A stretch of 64,000 bases of DNA from an uncultured Methylopila sp. Its GTDB lineage: Bacteria > Pseudomonadota > Alphaproteobacteria > Rhizobiales > Methylopilaceae. The position numbers and the translations under genes are program-made. The notes under the pieces are model-generated. The model had not been told where the DNA came from and searched no databases. It saw only the letters and a program-made list of their open reading frames with translations. Location of the stretch: positions 62,001-126,000 of the forward strand of contig CABHPB010000080.1 of the NCBI GenBank assembly GCA_902168115.1. Direction: 5' to 3'. Positions 1 through 9,222 of this stretch are shown in pieces (within the stretch, counting starts at the first letter, position 1; every line of letters starts with the position of its first letter).

Positions 1-2
1 AC

Positions 3-251
3 GCGCTCGACGAGCAGTTGATGCCGCTGATGGCGGCGCGCGCCCATTGCATCGCCGAGGCGGCCCGAATTAAGGGCGATCCGGATGAGGCGCTGGTGCA
101 GTGGCGCGTCGACGAGGTCGCGGCCCATGCGCGCGAACTGGCCGAAGGGCAGGGCATGGACCCCGACCTCGCCGAAAAGCTCTGGCGCGCGATGATGCGC
201 GAGTTCATCGCCCATGAGCGCACGCTGATGGAGCAGGCCTCGGGAAGCTGA
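3..251 (+). CDS. Chorismate mutase, AroQ type (3' part only)
   Basis: The window opens inside this gene, and the reading frame is open from base 3. The visible 82 residues are the end of an all-helical AroQ-type chorismate mutase, which converts chorismate to prephenate on the way to phenylalanine and tyrosine. The opening segment (ALDEQLMPLMAARAHCI, then AARIK) matches the family's first helix, with an Arg and a Lys at the expected active-site spacing. It ends with the usual short helix carrying a FIAHE segment (residues about 69-73 of the visible part). The true start lies upstream, so neither length nor fusion partners can be judged. Assignment is by family pattern. Confidence 0.75.
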   Translation, partial: ALDEQLMPLMAARAHCIAEAARIKGDPDEALVQWRVDEVAAHARELAEGQGMDPDLAEKLWRAMMREFIAHERTLMEQASGS

Positions 252-297
252 GGCCCAGACGACTGTCGCGGACAATCCGGCCTGACGGGTCCGGCCG

Positions 298-846
298 CTA
301 CCGTCTCGGCTCGTAACGCGTCGCCACAGCCCCCGAACGGAGTTCGAACCGCTCCAGCGGCTTGAGGTCGAGCGGTGTGGCGAGCCCGGCGAAAAGGTAT
401 GGCCCGTGGCCAGCCACCCTCGGGTGAACCACGAACTCGTATTCGTCGATCAGTCCAAGCTCCGCCAGCGCCATCGGCAGCTTCACGCCGCCGGTGAACA
501 GCCCCTTGCCCGGCTCCTGCTTCAACCGCCGGACGGCGTCCGCAAGGTCTCCGCGCACCAGCGCCGCGTTCCAGTCGGCACGGTCCAGCGTGCTCGACAC
601 GACGTATTTCTTCGCCGCGTCGATCGTCTGCGCGAACGGGTCCAACGAGGCCGGCAAAGCTTGCGCGCCCGCGGCCGGCCGGAACGCCGCCTCCATCATC
701 TCGTAGGTCACGCGCCCGAACAGCAGGGCGTCGGCCCGTTCCAGGATTTCGGCTGCGCGGACATGCAGCTCCTCGTCCGCCTCGACGGCGTTGTGATCGC
801 AGCATCCGTCCAGCGTCACGTTGATGGAATAGCGAAGAGGCCGCAT
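298..846 (-). CDS. Dihydrofolate reductase-like / RibD C-terminal domain protein
   Basis: This 182-residue single-domain protein begins MRPLRYSINVTLDG, the usual opening of the RibD-C/DHFR-like family (YwjB/YyaP type). Further family marks are the LLFGRVTYEMM segment (about residues 42-52), a KYVVSS strand near residue 81, a LFTGG loop near 115 and a C-terminal IDEYEFVVHPRVAGHG segment. These proteins have an NADPH-binding reductase fold, but the substrate is usually unknown. The open frame continues upstream on this strand, antisense to gatB; the ATG at 844-846 is chosen because the family alignment begins there. It is convergent with the chorismate mutase gene and divergent from gatB. Confidence 0.82.
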   Translation of the reverse strand: MRPLRYSINVTLDGCCDHNAVEADEELHVRAAEILERADALLFGRVTYEMMEAAFRPAAGAQALPASLDPFAQTIDAAKKYVVSSTLDRADWNAALVRGDLADAVRRLKQEPGKGLFTGGVKLPMALAELGLIDEYEFVVHPRVAGHGPYLFAGLATPLDLKPLERFELRSGAVATRYEPRR

Positions 847-981
847 CGCTCGTTCCCTTATCGAAGCCGGATGCCGCCCTCCGCGACCGGCGACGTGGCG
901 GGCTGCGTCCTGCCGTTGTTCTCGGGATGACATGCGGCTAGTTAGGTCCGAACGACCGTCGCGGAAAGCAAGCCTCGTCCC

Positions 982-2460
<1,479 letters not shown>

Positions 2461-2467
2461 GGCGAGC

Positions 2468-2953
2468 ATGGCCGCCGGGGGATTCGACGCAGAATTCCTC
2501 GAATGGCTGATAAGGCTTGCGGTAGCCGCCTTCTGCGGCATGGCGATCGGTTTCAACCGGGACTTCAAGCACAAGGCCGCCGGCACGCGGACGCTGGGGC
2601 TGGTCGCGCTCGGCGCCTGCCTCGCCTCGTTGGCGGGCCTCGACAGGCTCGGCGCGGAGGCCGGCCCGGACGCGGTCAGCAGGGTTGTTCAGGGAATTCT
2701 CCAGGGCGTGTTGACCGGCGTCGGTTTTCTTGGCGCGGGCGTCATCCTCAAGCCTAGGGACGGCGACCACGTGCGGGGTCTGACGACAGCGGCCGCCGTC
2801 TGGCTGACCGCTGCGCTCGGCGTCGCCTGCGCCATAGCGGACTGGCGTCTCGTGGCGCTGGGACTCGCCATGACCTTCGTCGTCCTGATCGCCCCGCATC
2901 ATCTGGCGCGCGCGCTCGGTGCGCGCTCCGCGGCGGACGATGAGAGCGATTGA
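2468..2953 (+). CDS. MgtC/SapB family membrane protein
   Basis: This 161-residue inner-membrane protein has about four or five hydrophobic helices and the MgtC/SapB core. The core is a glycine-rich loop after helix 1 (GFNRDFKHKAAGTRT, residues 29-43), then GVGFLGAGVIL (about 82-92) and RGLTTAAAVWLTAALG (about 101-116). In the family the loop usually reads GxERE; here it is GFNRD, so the usual Glu is replaced by Asn. MgtC proteins are linked to magnesium limitation and inhibition of F-type ATPase, but family members vary and the role here is inferred only. It begins 7 nt after gatB. Confidence 0.82.
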   Translation: MAAGGFDAEFLEWLIRLAVAAFCGMAIGFNRDFKHKAAGTRTLGLVALGACLASLAGLDRLGAEAGPDAVSRVVQGILQGVLTGVGFLGAGVILKPRDGDHVRGLTTAAAVWLTAALGVACAIADWRLVALGLAMTFVVLIAPHHLARALGARSAADDESD

Positions 2954-2987
2954 GGCCGGGCCAATGGCCCGACCCCGCGCTTTACGA

Positions 2988-3269
2988 TCAGCCGTTGTTG
3001 GCGCTTGAGCTGCGGCTAGTGCCCGCGCCGAGGTTCGGCGTGCGCTCCATCGCCTCGGTTTCGTTCTGGGCGTAGAAGCCGGGCGCGGTCGAGGAGCCGC
3101 CGGGCTGGAACTGATAGTTCGTGCCCTCGCTCGGGCTGTCATAGACCGGGCCGGACATGCCGCTCTGGTCGACATAGGCCATGTCGTCCGCCTCGCCGTA
3201 GGGATCGGCGGACGCTGCGGTCGCGGTGAGAGCGAGAGCTGCGGCTGCTGCGGTGAGAAGGCGTTTCAT
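2988..3269 (-). CDS. Small secreted protein of unknown function
   Basis: The protein has 93 residues, starting with a clear Sec signal peptide (MKRLLTAAAAALALTATAASA, cleavage after ASA about residue 21). The mature part is Ser/Gly/Asn/Pro-rich and low in complexity, with no recognised domain or cysteine. The start is set by a strong AAGGAG ribosome site 7 nt before the ATG at 3267-3269; the frame stays open 25 codons further upstream, but that part lacks signal-peptide character. It is a monocistronic leftward gene, convergent with the MgtC-like gene. I do not recognise a function; it is probably periplasmic. Confidence 0.6.
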   Translation of the reverse strand: MKRLLTAAAAALALTATAASADPYGEADDMAYVDQSGMSGPVYDSPSEGTNYQFQPGGSSTAPGFYAQNETEAMERTPNLGAGTSRSSSANNG

Positions 3270-3397
3270 GGAAAATCTCCTTATCTCGACGACGGCTTTT
3301 CGGGCCGCCGGCTTGTTCGGAGAGATTGGTTGGGTTGCGCGCAATGAAACGGTTCCGCGGCCTCAAATGAGTTTGAAGGTTACGTGAGCCTCCGTCC

Positions 3398-4168
3398 TCA
3401 GTGGCCGTCGATGCGGTTTTGCGCGCCCTGCCATGCGAGGAAGTTGCGACGCGCCTCCTGCACGAAGGGGCTGCGGCGCACCGCGCCCATGAAGGCGCGC
3501 CCGACGCTCTTGCCGGGGTTCCTCATCGGCCTCTCGAACTGTACGAGCAGGACGACCCGGGTCTCGTCGGTCTCGTTCCAGACCTCGTGATGAAAGGTGT
3601 CGTCGAAGACGAGGCATTCGCCTTCATGCCAGTGCACGAACTCGTCATGGACCTGCATCCGCACGCTCTTCCAGTCCTGCGGCACCTTCACGCCGAGGTG
3701 GCAGGTGATCAGGCCCTTGGTGACGCCGCGATGGCGCGGAATGCGGGCGCCGGGCGCGAGGATGGAGAAGAAGGCGCTGTTGAGACCCGGGACGCGGCTC
3801 GCGAGTTCGGCCGTGACCGGACATTTCTCGCAGTTCGCGTCGACCCGGTAGCCGTAGCCGTAGAGGAAGAACGACTTCCACTTCCGGTCGGCGCCGAGCC
3901 GGCCATGATCCGGCGAAATGTCCGGAAGCACGGGAATGTCCTCGGTCTCCAGAACCTGCAGGGCTTCCTGCCGGATCGCCTGCGAGTTGCGTTCGAGCTC
4001 CGCGGTCCAGGCGAAAGCCGCCGGGTCGAAGACCGGCGGATTTCCGACCAGCGAGGACCGGGCGAGGATGTCGTCGAACCAGGGACGTAGCTTCTTGCCT
4101 GTCCGGTAGAGCAGGCTACGCTTCGGCTTCTTGGATTTGGGCTTCTGGAGTGAGGCTGCGAGTTCCAT
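3398..4168 (-). CDS. Aspartyl/asparaginyl beta-hydroxylase family protein
   Basis: This is a non-haem Fe(II)/2-oxoglutarate oxygenase-type protein of the Asp/Asn beta-hydroxylase family, which also includes lipid A hydroxylase LpxO. The chosen 256-residue form starts MELAASLQ. Visible core: FFLYGYGYRVDANCEKCP, then FSILAPGARIPRHRGVTKG, then CLVFDDTFHHEVWNETDETR with the second iron-ligand His, then VVLLVQFERP. HRG and the FHHEVWN histidine fit the metal site. Two in-frame ATGs lie upstream (first bases 4231 and 4291) and neither has a clear ribosome site, so the start is uncertain. Possible substrates include lipid A acyl chains or other lipids; this cannot be told from sequence alone. Confidence 0.8.
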   Translation of the reverse strand: MELAASLQKPKSKKPKRSLLYRTGKKLRPWFDDILARSSLVGNPPVFDPAAFAWTAELERNSQAIRQEALQVLETEDIPVLPDISPDHGRLGADRKWKSFFLYGYGYRVDANCEKCPVTAELASRVPGLNSAFFSILAPGARIPRHRGVTKGLITCHLGVKVPQDWKSVRMQVHDEFVHWHEGECLVFDDTFHHEVWNETDETRVVLLVQFERPMRNPGKSVGRAFMGAVRRSPFVQEARRNFLAWQGAQNRIDGH

Positions 4169-4326
4169 TTGCGGGACCGTGCGGGCGCGGATCGGCGTCG
4201 GGCCGTCGCTTCGAAAAAGCGTACGGCGCATGACGCGATCGTCATCCCGACCGAAACGGCCGGTTGCGTTATCGCAAACAAAAAATGACATGCGGCGGCA
4301 GGGGCTTCCGGATCAGGGCTCGCCGA

Positions 4327-5181
4327 TCAAGCCTTCTTCGCCGGTCCCGTCGCGACAGGGCGTCCGCCGGCGCCCCAGTCAGCCCAGGAGCCGTCATAGA
4401 CGCCGTCCGCCTTTGCGCCGAGACCTTCGAGCCCGAGCGCGAGGATCGCCGCGGAGACGCCCGATCCGCAGGTCGTGACGATCGGCTTCGACACGTCGAC
4501 GCCCGCAGCCTCGAACGCCCGCCGCAGTTCGGCCTCGTCGTCGACGAGCCGTCCGTCGCGCACCAGCGTCGACGACGGCAGGTTCAGCGAGCCGGGAATG
4601 TGTCCGGACGCCAGCCCCGGCCGGGGCTCCGGCGCTTCGCCGCGGAAGCGCGCGGCGGGGCGGGCGTCGACGACCTGCGCGGCGCCCGACTCGAGCGCGG
4701 CCGCGACGTCGTCCGCCGATTTCGCTGCGCTCCCGGCGAAACGCGGCGTGAAGGTCTTCGGGGGCTGCGATCCGGCGCCGCCTTCGGTCGGACGTCCCTC
4801 GGCGAGCCATTTCGGGAAGCCGCCGTCGAGCACGAAGACGTTGTCCGCGCCCATCGTGCGGAACGTCCACCAGACGCGCGGCGCCGAGAACAGGCCCGCG
4901 CCGTCATAGACGACGACCGTCATGCCGTCGCCGATCCCGAGCTTGCCGACCTCGCGCGCGAAGACCTCGGTCGAGGGCAGCATGTGCGGCAGGTTCGTGG
5001 AGGTGTCGGCGACCGCGTTGATGTCGAAGAAGACCGCGCCGGGGATGTGCCGGTCGAGATACTCGGTCCGGCCGTCGCGCCCCGCGTCCGGCAGGTGCCA
5101 GGAGCCGTCGACGGCGACGACCTGCGGATCGTCGAGACGTTCGGCCAGCCAGTCCGTCGAGACGAGATAGGGGTTCGTCAC
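4327..5181 (-). CDS. sseA: 3-mercaptopyruvate/thiosulfate sulfurtransferase
   Basis: This 284-residue enzyme has two rhodanese domains. The N-terminal one is inactive and structural (VSTDWLAERL at 7-16 and a YLDRHIPGAVFFD segment). The C-terminal one carries the active-site loop CGSGVSAA with Cys238. That loop resembles the CGSGVTA of 3-mercaptopyruvate sulfurtransferases more than the CRxGxR of other rhodaneses. It moves sulfane sulfur from mercaptopyruvate or thiosulfate to thiol acceptors. The GTG start shares 4 nt (GTGA) with the stop of the upstream cysteine synthase gene, so the two are translationally coupled; this fits a joint role in cysteine and sulfur metabolism. Confidence 0.92.
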   Translation of the reverse strand: MTNPYLVSTDWLAERLDDPQVVAVDGSWHLPDAGRDGRTEYLDRHIPGAVFFDINAVADTSTNLPHMLPSTEVFAREVGKLGIGDGMTVVVYDGAGLFSAPRVWWTFRTMGADNVFVLDGGFPKWLAEGRPTEGGAGSQPPKTFTPRFAGSAAKSADDVAAALESGAAQVVDARPAARFRGEAPEPRPGLASGHIPGSLNLPSSTLVRDGRLVDDEAELRRAFEAAGVDVSKPIVTTCGSGVSAAILALGLEGLGAKADGVYDGSWADWGAGGRPVATGPAKKA

Positions 5182-6215
5182 TGCAGCACTTTCTTCAGGT
5201 CGACCACGCCCGGCCGCTCCAGCCATGTCGGCACGGGCAGGTCCTTGGAGCGCAGGAACGCCGGGTCGAACAGCTTCGACTGGTAGCGGGTGCCGTAGTC
5301 GCAGAGGATCGTCACGATGGTATGTCCGGGGCCGAGCTCCTTGGCGAGCCGGATCGCGCCGGCGACGTTCACGCCGCTCGAGCCGCCGAGGCAGAGCCCT
5401 TCGTGCTCGAGAAGGTCGAAGACGATCTGGACGGATTCGGCATCCGGCACCTGATAGGCGAAGTCGACCGGCGCGTCCTCGAGGTTCGCGGTGATGCGGC
5501 CCTGTCCGATGCCCTCGGTGATCGACGAGCCTTCGGCCTTGAGCTCGCCGGTCGTGTAGTAGCTGTAGAGCGCGGCGCCGGGCGGGTCGGCCAGCGCGAT
5601 CTTGACGTTCTTGTCCTTCGCCTTGAGCGCCATCGCGACGCCCGCCAGCGTGCCGCCGGTGCCGACGGCGGAGACGAAGCCGTCCACCTTGCCGTCGAGA
5701 TCGTCCCAGATTTCCGGGCCGGTCGAGTCGATATGCGCCTGCCGGTTCGCGACGTTGTCGAACTGGTTGGCCCAGATCGCGCCGGCGGGCTCCGTCTTCG
5801 CGAGTTCCTCGGCGAGGCGGCCCGACACCTTCACGTAATTGTTCGGATCCTTGTAGGGGACGGCCGGAACCTCGACGAGCTCGGCGCCGGCGAGGCGGAG
5901 CATCGCCTTCTTCTCCTCGGACTGGGTCTCCGGGATCACGATCACCGTGCGGTAGCCGAGCGCGTTGGCGACGAGCGCGAGGCCGATACCGGTGTTGCCG
6001 GCCGTGCCCTCGACGATGACGCCGCCCGGCTTCAGCGCGCCTTTGGCGACCGCGTCCTGTATGATCCACAAGGCGGCGCGATCCTTGACCGACTGGCCGG
6101 GATTCATGAATTCGGCCTTGCCGAGGATCGTGCAGCCTGTCTCCTCGGAGGCATTGACCAGGCGGATGAGCGGCGTGCGGCCGATGGCGTCGACGAGGCC
6201 GCTGCGGATGCGCAT
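5178..6215 (-). CDS. cysK: Cysteine synthase A (O-acetylserine sulfhydrylase family)
   Basis: This PLP-dependent fold-II enzyme of 345 residues makes cysteine from O-acetylserine and sulfide. The PLP lysine is K44 in NPGQSVKDRAA. The phosphate-binding and substrate loops are EGTAGNTGIGLA (69-80) and SAVGTGGTLAG. The SSGVN serine near the C terminus contacts the pyridine ring. At 345 residues it is longer than typical CysK (about 310), with an extra C-terminal segment (CDYGTRYQSKLF onward), as in a second cysteine-synthase subgroup common in alphaproteobacteria. The sulfurtransferase gene follows with a 4-nt overlap. It is divergent from the ChrR-like gene across about 200 nt. Confidence 0.9.
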   Translation of the reverse strand: MRIRSGLVDAIGRTPLIRLVNASEETGCTILGKAEFMNPGQSVKDRAALWIIQDAVAKGALKPGGVIVEGTAGNTGIGLALVANALGYRTVIVIPETQSEEKKAMLRLAGAELVEVPAVPYKDPNNYVKVSGRLAEELAKTEPAGAIWANQFDNVANRQAHIDSTGPEIWDDLDGKVDGFVSAVGTGGTLAGVAMALKAKDKNVKIALADPPGAALYSYYTTGELKAEGSSITEGIGQGRITANLEDAPVDFAYQVPDAESVQIVFDLLEHEGLCLGGSSGVNVAGAIRLAKELGPGHTIVTILCDYGTRYQSKLFDPAFLRSKDLPVPTWLERPGVVDLKKVLQ

Positions 6216-6338
6216 GGGAAAGTGTCCGGTCTGCTTGTACGGATGGAGCCGGGAACTTAAGGCCAGCGTCCGCGCAAGAAAAGCGAGCCGGAGACAAAAG
6301 CCGGCCCGACAATCGAATGTATCATTTGAACCTGTGGT

Positions 6339-6366
6339 TGATCTGCAGGACCGTCGGGCGCGTAGC
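6339..6366 (+). promoter_or_regulatory. Predicted ECF-type promoter, TGATCT-N18-TA, upstream of the ChrR-like gene
   Basis: TGATCT (6339-6344) is followed by exactly 18 nt and then TAGC at 6363; the -10 region reads CGTAGC. Known RpoE-ChrR (ECF11-type) promoters have a TGATCC -35 and a CGTA/TA -10 element at this spacing. The match differs at one -35 base (T for C). It lies about 50 nt before the translated region. The same layout occurs before the convergent photolyase operon, which supports it. Confidence 0.6.
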
Positions 6367-6414
6367 CCCGGACGAGGGTGAACTCCGGAAATCGCGCGCC
6401 GCGCAGCTAGGCCG

Positions 6415-7092
6415 TTGGCTTTGTCCGACCCGCATATCGCAAACCGCTCCGCTTTGGAGTCACGCCGGATCGACGGACTGCTCGCAGGTTATGCGGCGGG
6501 CTCGCTGGATCCGTATTTGCACGCCTTGGTTGAGGCCCATCTGATTCTGTCTCCGGAAAACCGCGGGACGGTGCGACGGATGGAGGTGGAGGCGGGCGAG
6601 GCGCTCGAGGCGATCGAACCTGCGCCGATGAAGCGCGCCGCACGCGACCACGTGCTGGCCGCGATCTACGCCGGAGGATGGTACGGCCGTCCGCAGCCGC
6701 CGAAGCTTGACCCCGACATGCCGGAGCCGATCGCCCGGCTGGTCAAGGCGCCGCTGTCCGAGCTGCGCTGGCGCTTCGCCACGCCGGGGGCCAGCGAATA
6801 CAAGCTCCCGGAGGCGCACGGCGTCTCGGCCTCACTGATCCGCGTCAAGCCGGGCCGGAAGCTGCCGCACCACACCCATGGCGGCCTCGAGGGCACGCTG
6901 GTGCTCAAGGGCGCCTTCTCCGACCATCTCGGCCACTACCGCCGCGGCGACGTGGCGCTCGCCGATCCCACCGTGGATCACCGCCCGGTCGCGGATCGCG
7001 GCGAACCCTGCATCTGCTTCGTCGTGAGCGAGGCGCCGGTGATGCTGACCGGACCGGTCGGGCGCCTGCTGCAGAAGGCGTTCGGCGGATGA
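6415..7092 (+). CDS. ChrR-like cupin protein with degenerate anti-sigma domain
   Basis: This protein has about 225 residues and two ChrR-like parts. The N-terminal anti-sigma domain (about 16-60) reads LLAGYAAGSLDP, then HLILSPENR at 42-50. In ChrR this motif is HLxLCPxCR, where the His and two Cys bind zinc; here Ser46 and Asn49 replace both cysteines. The C-terminal cupin domain (about 130-205) keeps likely metal ligands H153, H155, E159 and H189. ChrR holds an ECF sigma factor inactive and releases it under singlet oxygen. Without the zinc cysteines this copy may not bind sigma in that way. TTG at 6415 is the assumed start; a second TTG two codons later is possible. It overlaps the next gene by 4 nt (ATGA). 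Confidence 0.8.
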   Translation: MALSDPHIANRSALESRRIDGLLAGYAAGSLDPYLHALVEAHLILSPENRGTVRRMEVEAGEALEAIEPAPMKRAARDHVLAAIYAGGWYGRPQPPKLDPDMPEPIARLVKAPLSELRWRFATPGASEYKLPEAHGVSASLIRVKPGRKLPHHTHGGLEGTLVLKGAFSDHLGHYRRGDVALADPTVDHRPVADRGEPCICFVVSEAPVMLTGPVGRLLQKAFGG

Positions 7093-7874
7093 GCTCCGCT
7101 TCGATCGAGGACATTCGCGTCGCCTGGGTGACGGGCGCAAGCTCGGGCATCGGCCGGGCGCTCGCTTTGGAGCTTGCCGCATCCGGCGTCCGCGTCGCTG
7201 CGACGGCGCGCCGGGCGGACGAGCTCGGGGCGCTCGCGGCGGAGGCGCAGACGCGGGGAGGAGAGATCGTCCCGTTTCCTGCGGACGTGACCGACGCCGC
7301 GGCGATCTCCGCCGTCGGCGAAGCCATCGCGGCCGCGCTCGGCCCGATCGATCTCGCCGTCCTCAACGCCGGCCTGTTCATTCCGGTCGGGGCCGCGCCC
7401 TTCGACCTCGGCGCCTTCACGAAGACCTTCGACGTGAACCTCACCGGTACGGCCAACTGCCTCGCGGCCGTGCTGCCGGCGATGACGGCGCGGCGGGCGG
7501 GGAGGGTGGTGATCGTGGCGTCCGTCACCGGCTATGGCGGGCTGCCGAGCTCAGCGGCCTATGGCGCGACCAAGGCCGGGCTGATCAATCTGGCCGAAAG
7601 CCTGAAATTCGACCTCGACCGGTCCGGCGTTACGATCCAGGTCGCCAATCCGGGCTTCGTCGACACGCCGGCGACCGCGAAGAACACGTTCAAGATGCCT
7701 GCGCTCATGCCGGTCGACGAGGCGGCCCGCAGGATCGTCCAAGGGATCGCGCGCGGCGGCTTCGAGATCACCTTTCCGAAGCGCTTCACCTATGTGCTGA
7801 AGGCGCTGCGGCTGCTGCCCTATCCGCTCTACTTCCGGCTGATCGCGAAGGCGACCGGCTGGGACAGCAAGTGA
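7089..7874 (+). CDS. Short-chain dehydrogenase/reductase
   Basis: This classical SDR of 261 residues has an NAD(P)-binding TGASSGIG at 15-22, NAG at 93-95 and a catalytic triad S145, Y158, K162 in a YxxxK setting. Arg residues after the second strand (ATARRAD, 38-44) suggest NADP(H) preference. The hydrophobic C-terminal tail (ALRLLPYPLYFRLIAKATG) suggests a lipid-like substrate or membrane contact. It overlaps the ChrR-like gene by 4 nt and is presumably controlled by the same promoter. The stop lies 10 nt from the convergent transporter gene. An SDR of this kind recurs in photo-oxidative stress gene sets, but its substrate is not known to me. Confidence 0.88.
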   Translation: MSSASIEDIRVAWVTGASSGIGRALALELAASGVRVAATARRADELGALAAEAQTRGGEIVPFPADVTDAAAISAVGEAIAAALGPIDLAVLNAGLFIPVGAAPFDLGAFTKTFDVNLTGTANCLAAVLPAMTARRAGRVVIVASVTGYGGLPSSAAYGATKAGLINLAESLKFDLDRSGVTIQVANPGFVDTPATAKNTFKMPALMPVDEAARRIVQGIARGGFEITFPKRFTYVLKALRLLPYPLYFRLIAKATGWDSK

Positions 7875-7884
7875 ACTTGCGGGG

Positions 7885-9222
7885 TTAGCGCGCGGCCTCG
7901 ATACGGTCGCGCAGCGCGCGCTGCGACGCCGCGTCGAGCGGAAAGCGCCACATCAGCGCGATCGCGACCAGCTTGAGCGCGACCGGCGCGCCGCCATAGA
8001 GCCAGGCGAGGGTCGAAAGGCCGAGCTCGCTTCGCTGGCCGGCGGCCGGGTCGAATCCGGCGGCGGCGAGGAGTGGGAAAGACAGGCCGACGGCTCCCGC
8101 GAGCGCGAGCTTGGTCGCAAGGCCCCAGGCCGAAAGGTAGAGCCCGCTGCGCTGGTCGCCCGAAGCCGCCGTGTCGACGTCGATGACGTCTGCCTGGATC
8201 GACGGCGGCAGGACCAGATCGGCGCCGACTGTCAGGCCCGTCACGACGCAGACGACAGCGAAGGCCGTGACATCTCCGGCCCCGAGGAACGGCGCGGCGG
8301 CGAAGACGACGCAGGCCAGCAGCATGGCGAGGCACCAGGCGCGGTGCTTGGACGTCCGACGGGCCAGCAACAGCCAGACGGGCGCGCCGAGGACGCCGGC
8401 CGCGAAATAGGCGACGAGGAACGGCCCCGCGAGATCGCCCGCTCCAAGCCGTTCGGAGACGAAGAACAGGAAAAGCGTCGCCGGCAGGCCGTTGGCGAAG
8501 CCGTTGATCAGGAAAGCGGCCAGCAGCCGCAGGAACGCGCCGTTGGCGCGCATTGCGCGCAGGCTTTCGCCAAGCTTCAGCCGGGCGCGGCTAAGATCGG
8601 CAGGCTCCGACGTGAACGCAAGCGCGGCTAGCGCCGCGATCGGCAGCCCGAACCCGACGAGCGCCGCATAGGCCGTCAGCACCGAGCGCTGTCCGCCGCC
8701 GGCCACGGCCGGAGCGACGGCCTGCAGCGACAGCGCCAGCAGAGTCCCGAGCAAAGCCGCGATCTCGCGCCAGGCGGCGACGCGGCTTCGGCCTTCGTAG
8801 CTTGTCGACAGCTCCGCGCCCCAGGCGGCGTAAGGCACCAGCGCCGCGGTCCAGGCGAGGGACAGGACCGATCCCCAGAGCATGAGATAGCCGACGCCCG
8901 CGCCGGCCGGCGGGCTGAACGTCATCCAGGCGGCGAAGGCCGTCGGGAGCATGGCGGCTGCGAACCAGAGCCGGCGCCGGCCAAAGCGCGGTCGCCACCG
9001 GTCGGCCAGCAGCCCCGCCACGGGATCGGCGACGGCGTCGACCAGCCTGACGAAGAGGAGGGCTTGCCCGACGGCCGCCAGCGGGAGCCCGAGTTCCTTT
9101 GCGTAGAAGGTCGGGACTGTGACGTAGAGCGGGAGCGTCAGGGCCGCGAAGGGGATCGCTGGAAGCGCATAGGCCGCGAGAGCGAGTCGCGAGAGACCGG
9201 CCGCGCCGCCCCTGCTTGTCAC
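7885..9222 (-). CDS. GPH/MFS-type membrane transporter
   Basis: This 445-residue integral membrane protein has about 12 hydrophobic helices and the glycoside-pentoside-hexuronide (MelB-like) signature. FVRLVDAVADPVAGLLADRWRP (about 52-73) contains the family D-x-x-x-DP motif, followed by RFGRRR. The typical second-half loop is SIQADVIDVD. These carriers are usually cation symporters of sugars, but members next to fatty-acid-modifying enzymes may move lipids or other molecules; the substrate here is unknown. The GTG start is chosen because it overlaps the stop of the methyltransferase gene by 4 nt (GTGA), as at every other junction of this operon. It is the last gene of the leftward photolyase operon. 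Confidence 0.85.
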   Translation of the reverse strand: MTSRGGAAGLSRLALAAYALPAIPFAALTLPLYVTVPTFYAKELGLPLAAVGQALLFVRLVDAVADPVAGLLADRWRPRFGRRRLWFAAAMLPTAFAAWMTFSPPAGAGVGYLMLWGSVLSLAWTAALVPYAAWGAELSTSYEGRSRVAAWREIAALLGTLLALSLQAVAPAVAGGGQRSVLTAYAALVGFGLPIAALAALAFTSEPADLSRARLKLGESLRAMRANGAFLRLLAAFLINGFANGLPATLFLFFVSERLGAGDLAGPFLVAYFAAGVLGAPVWLLLARRTSKHRAWCLAMLLACVVFAAAPFLGAGDVTAFAVVCVVTGLTVGADLVLPPSIQADVIDVDTAASGDQRSGLYLSAWGLATKLALAGAVGLSFPLLAAAGFDPAAGQRSELGLSTLAWLYGGAPVALKLVAIALMWRFPLDAASQRALRDRIEAAR

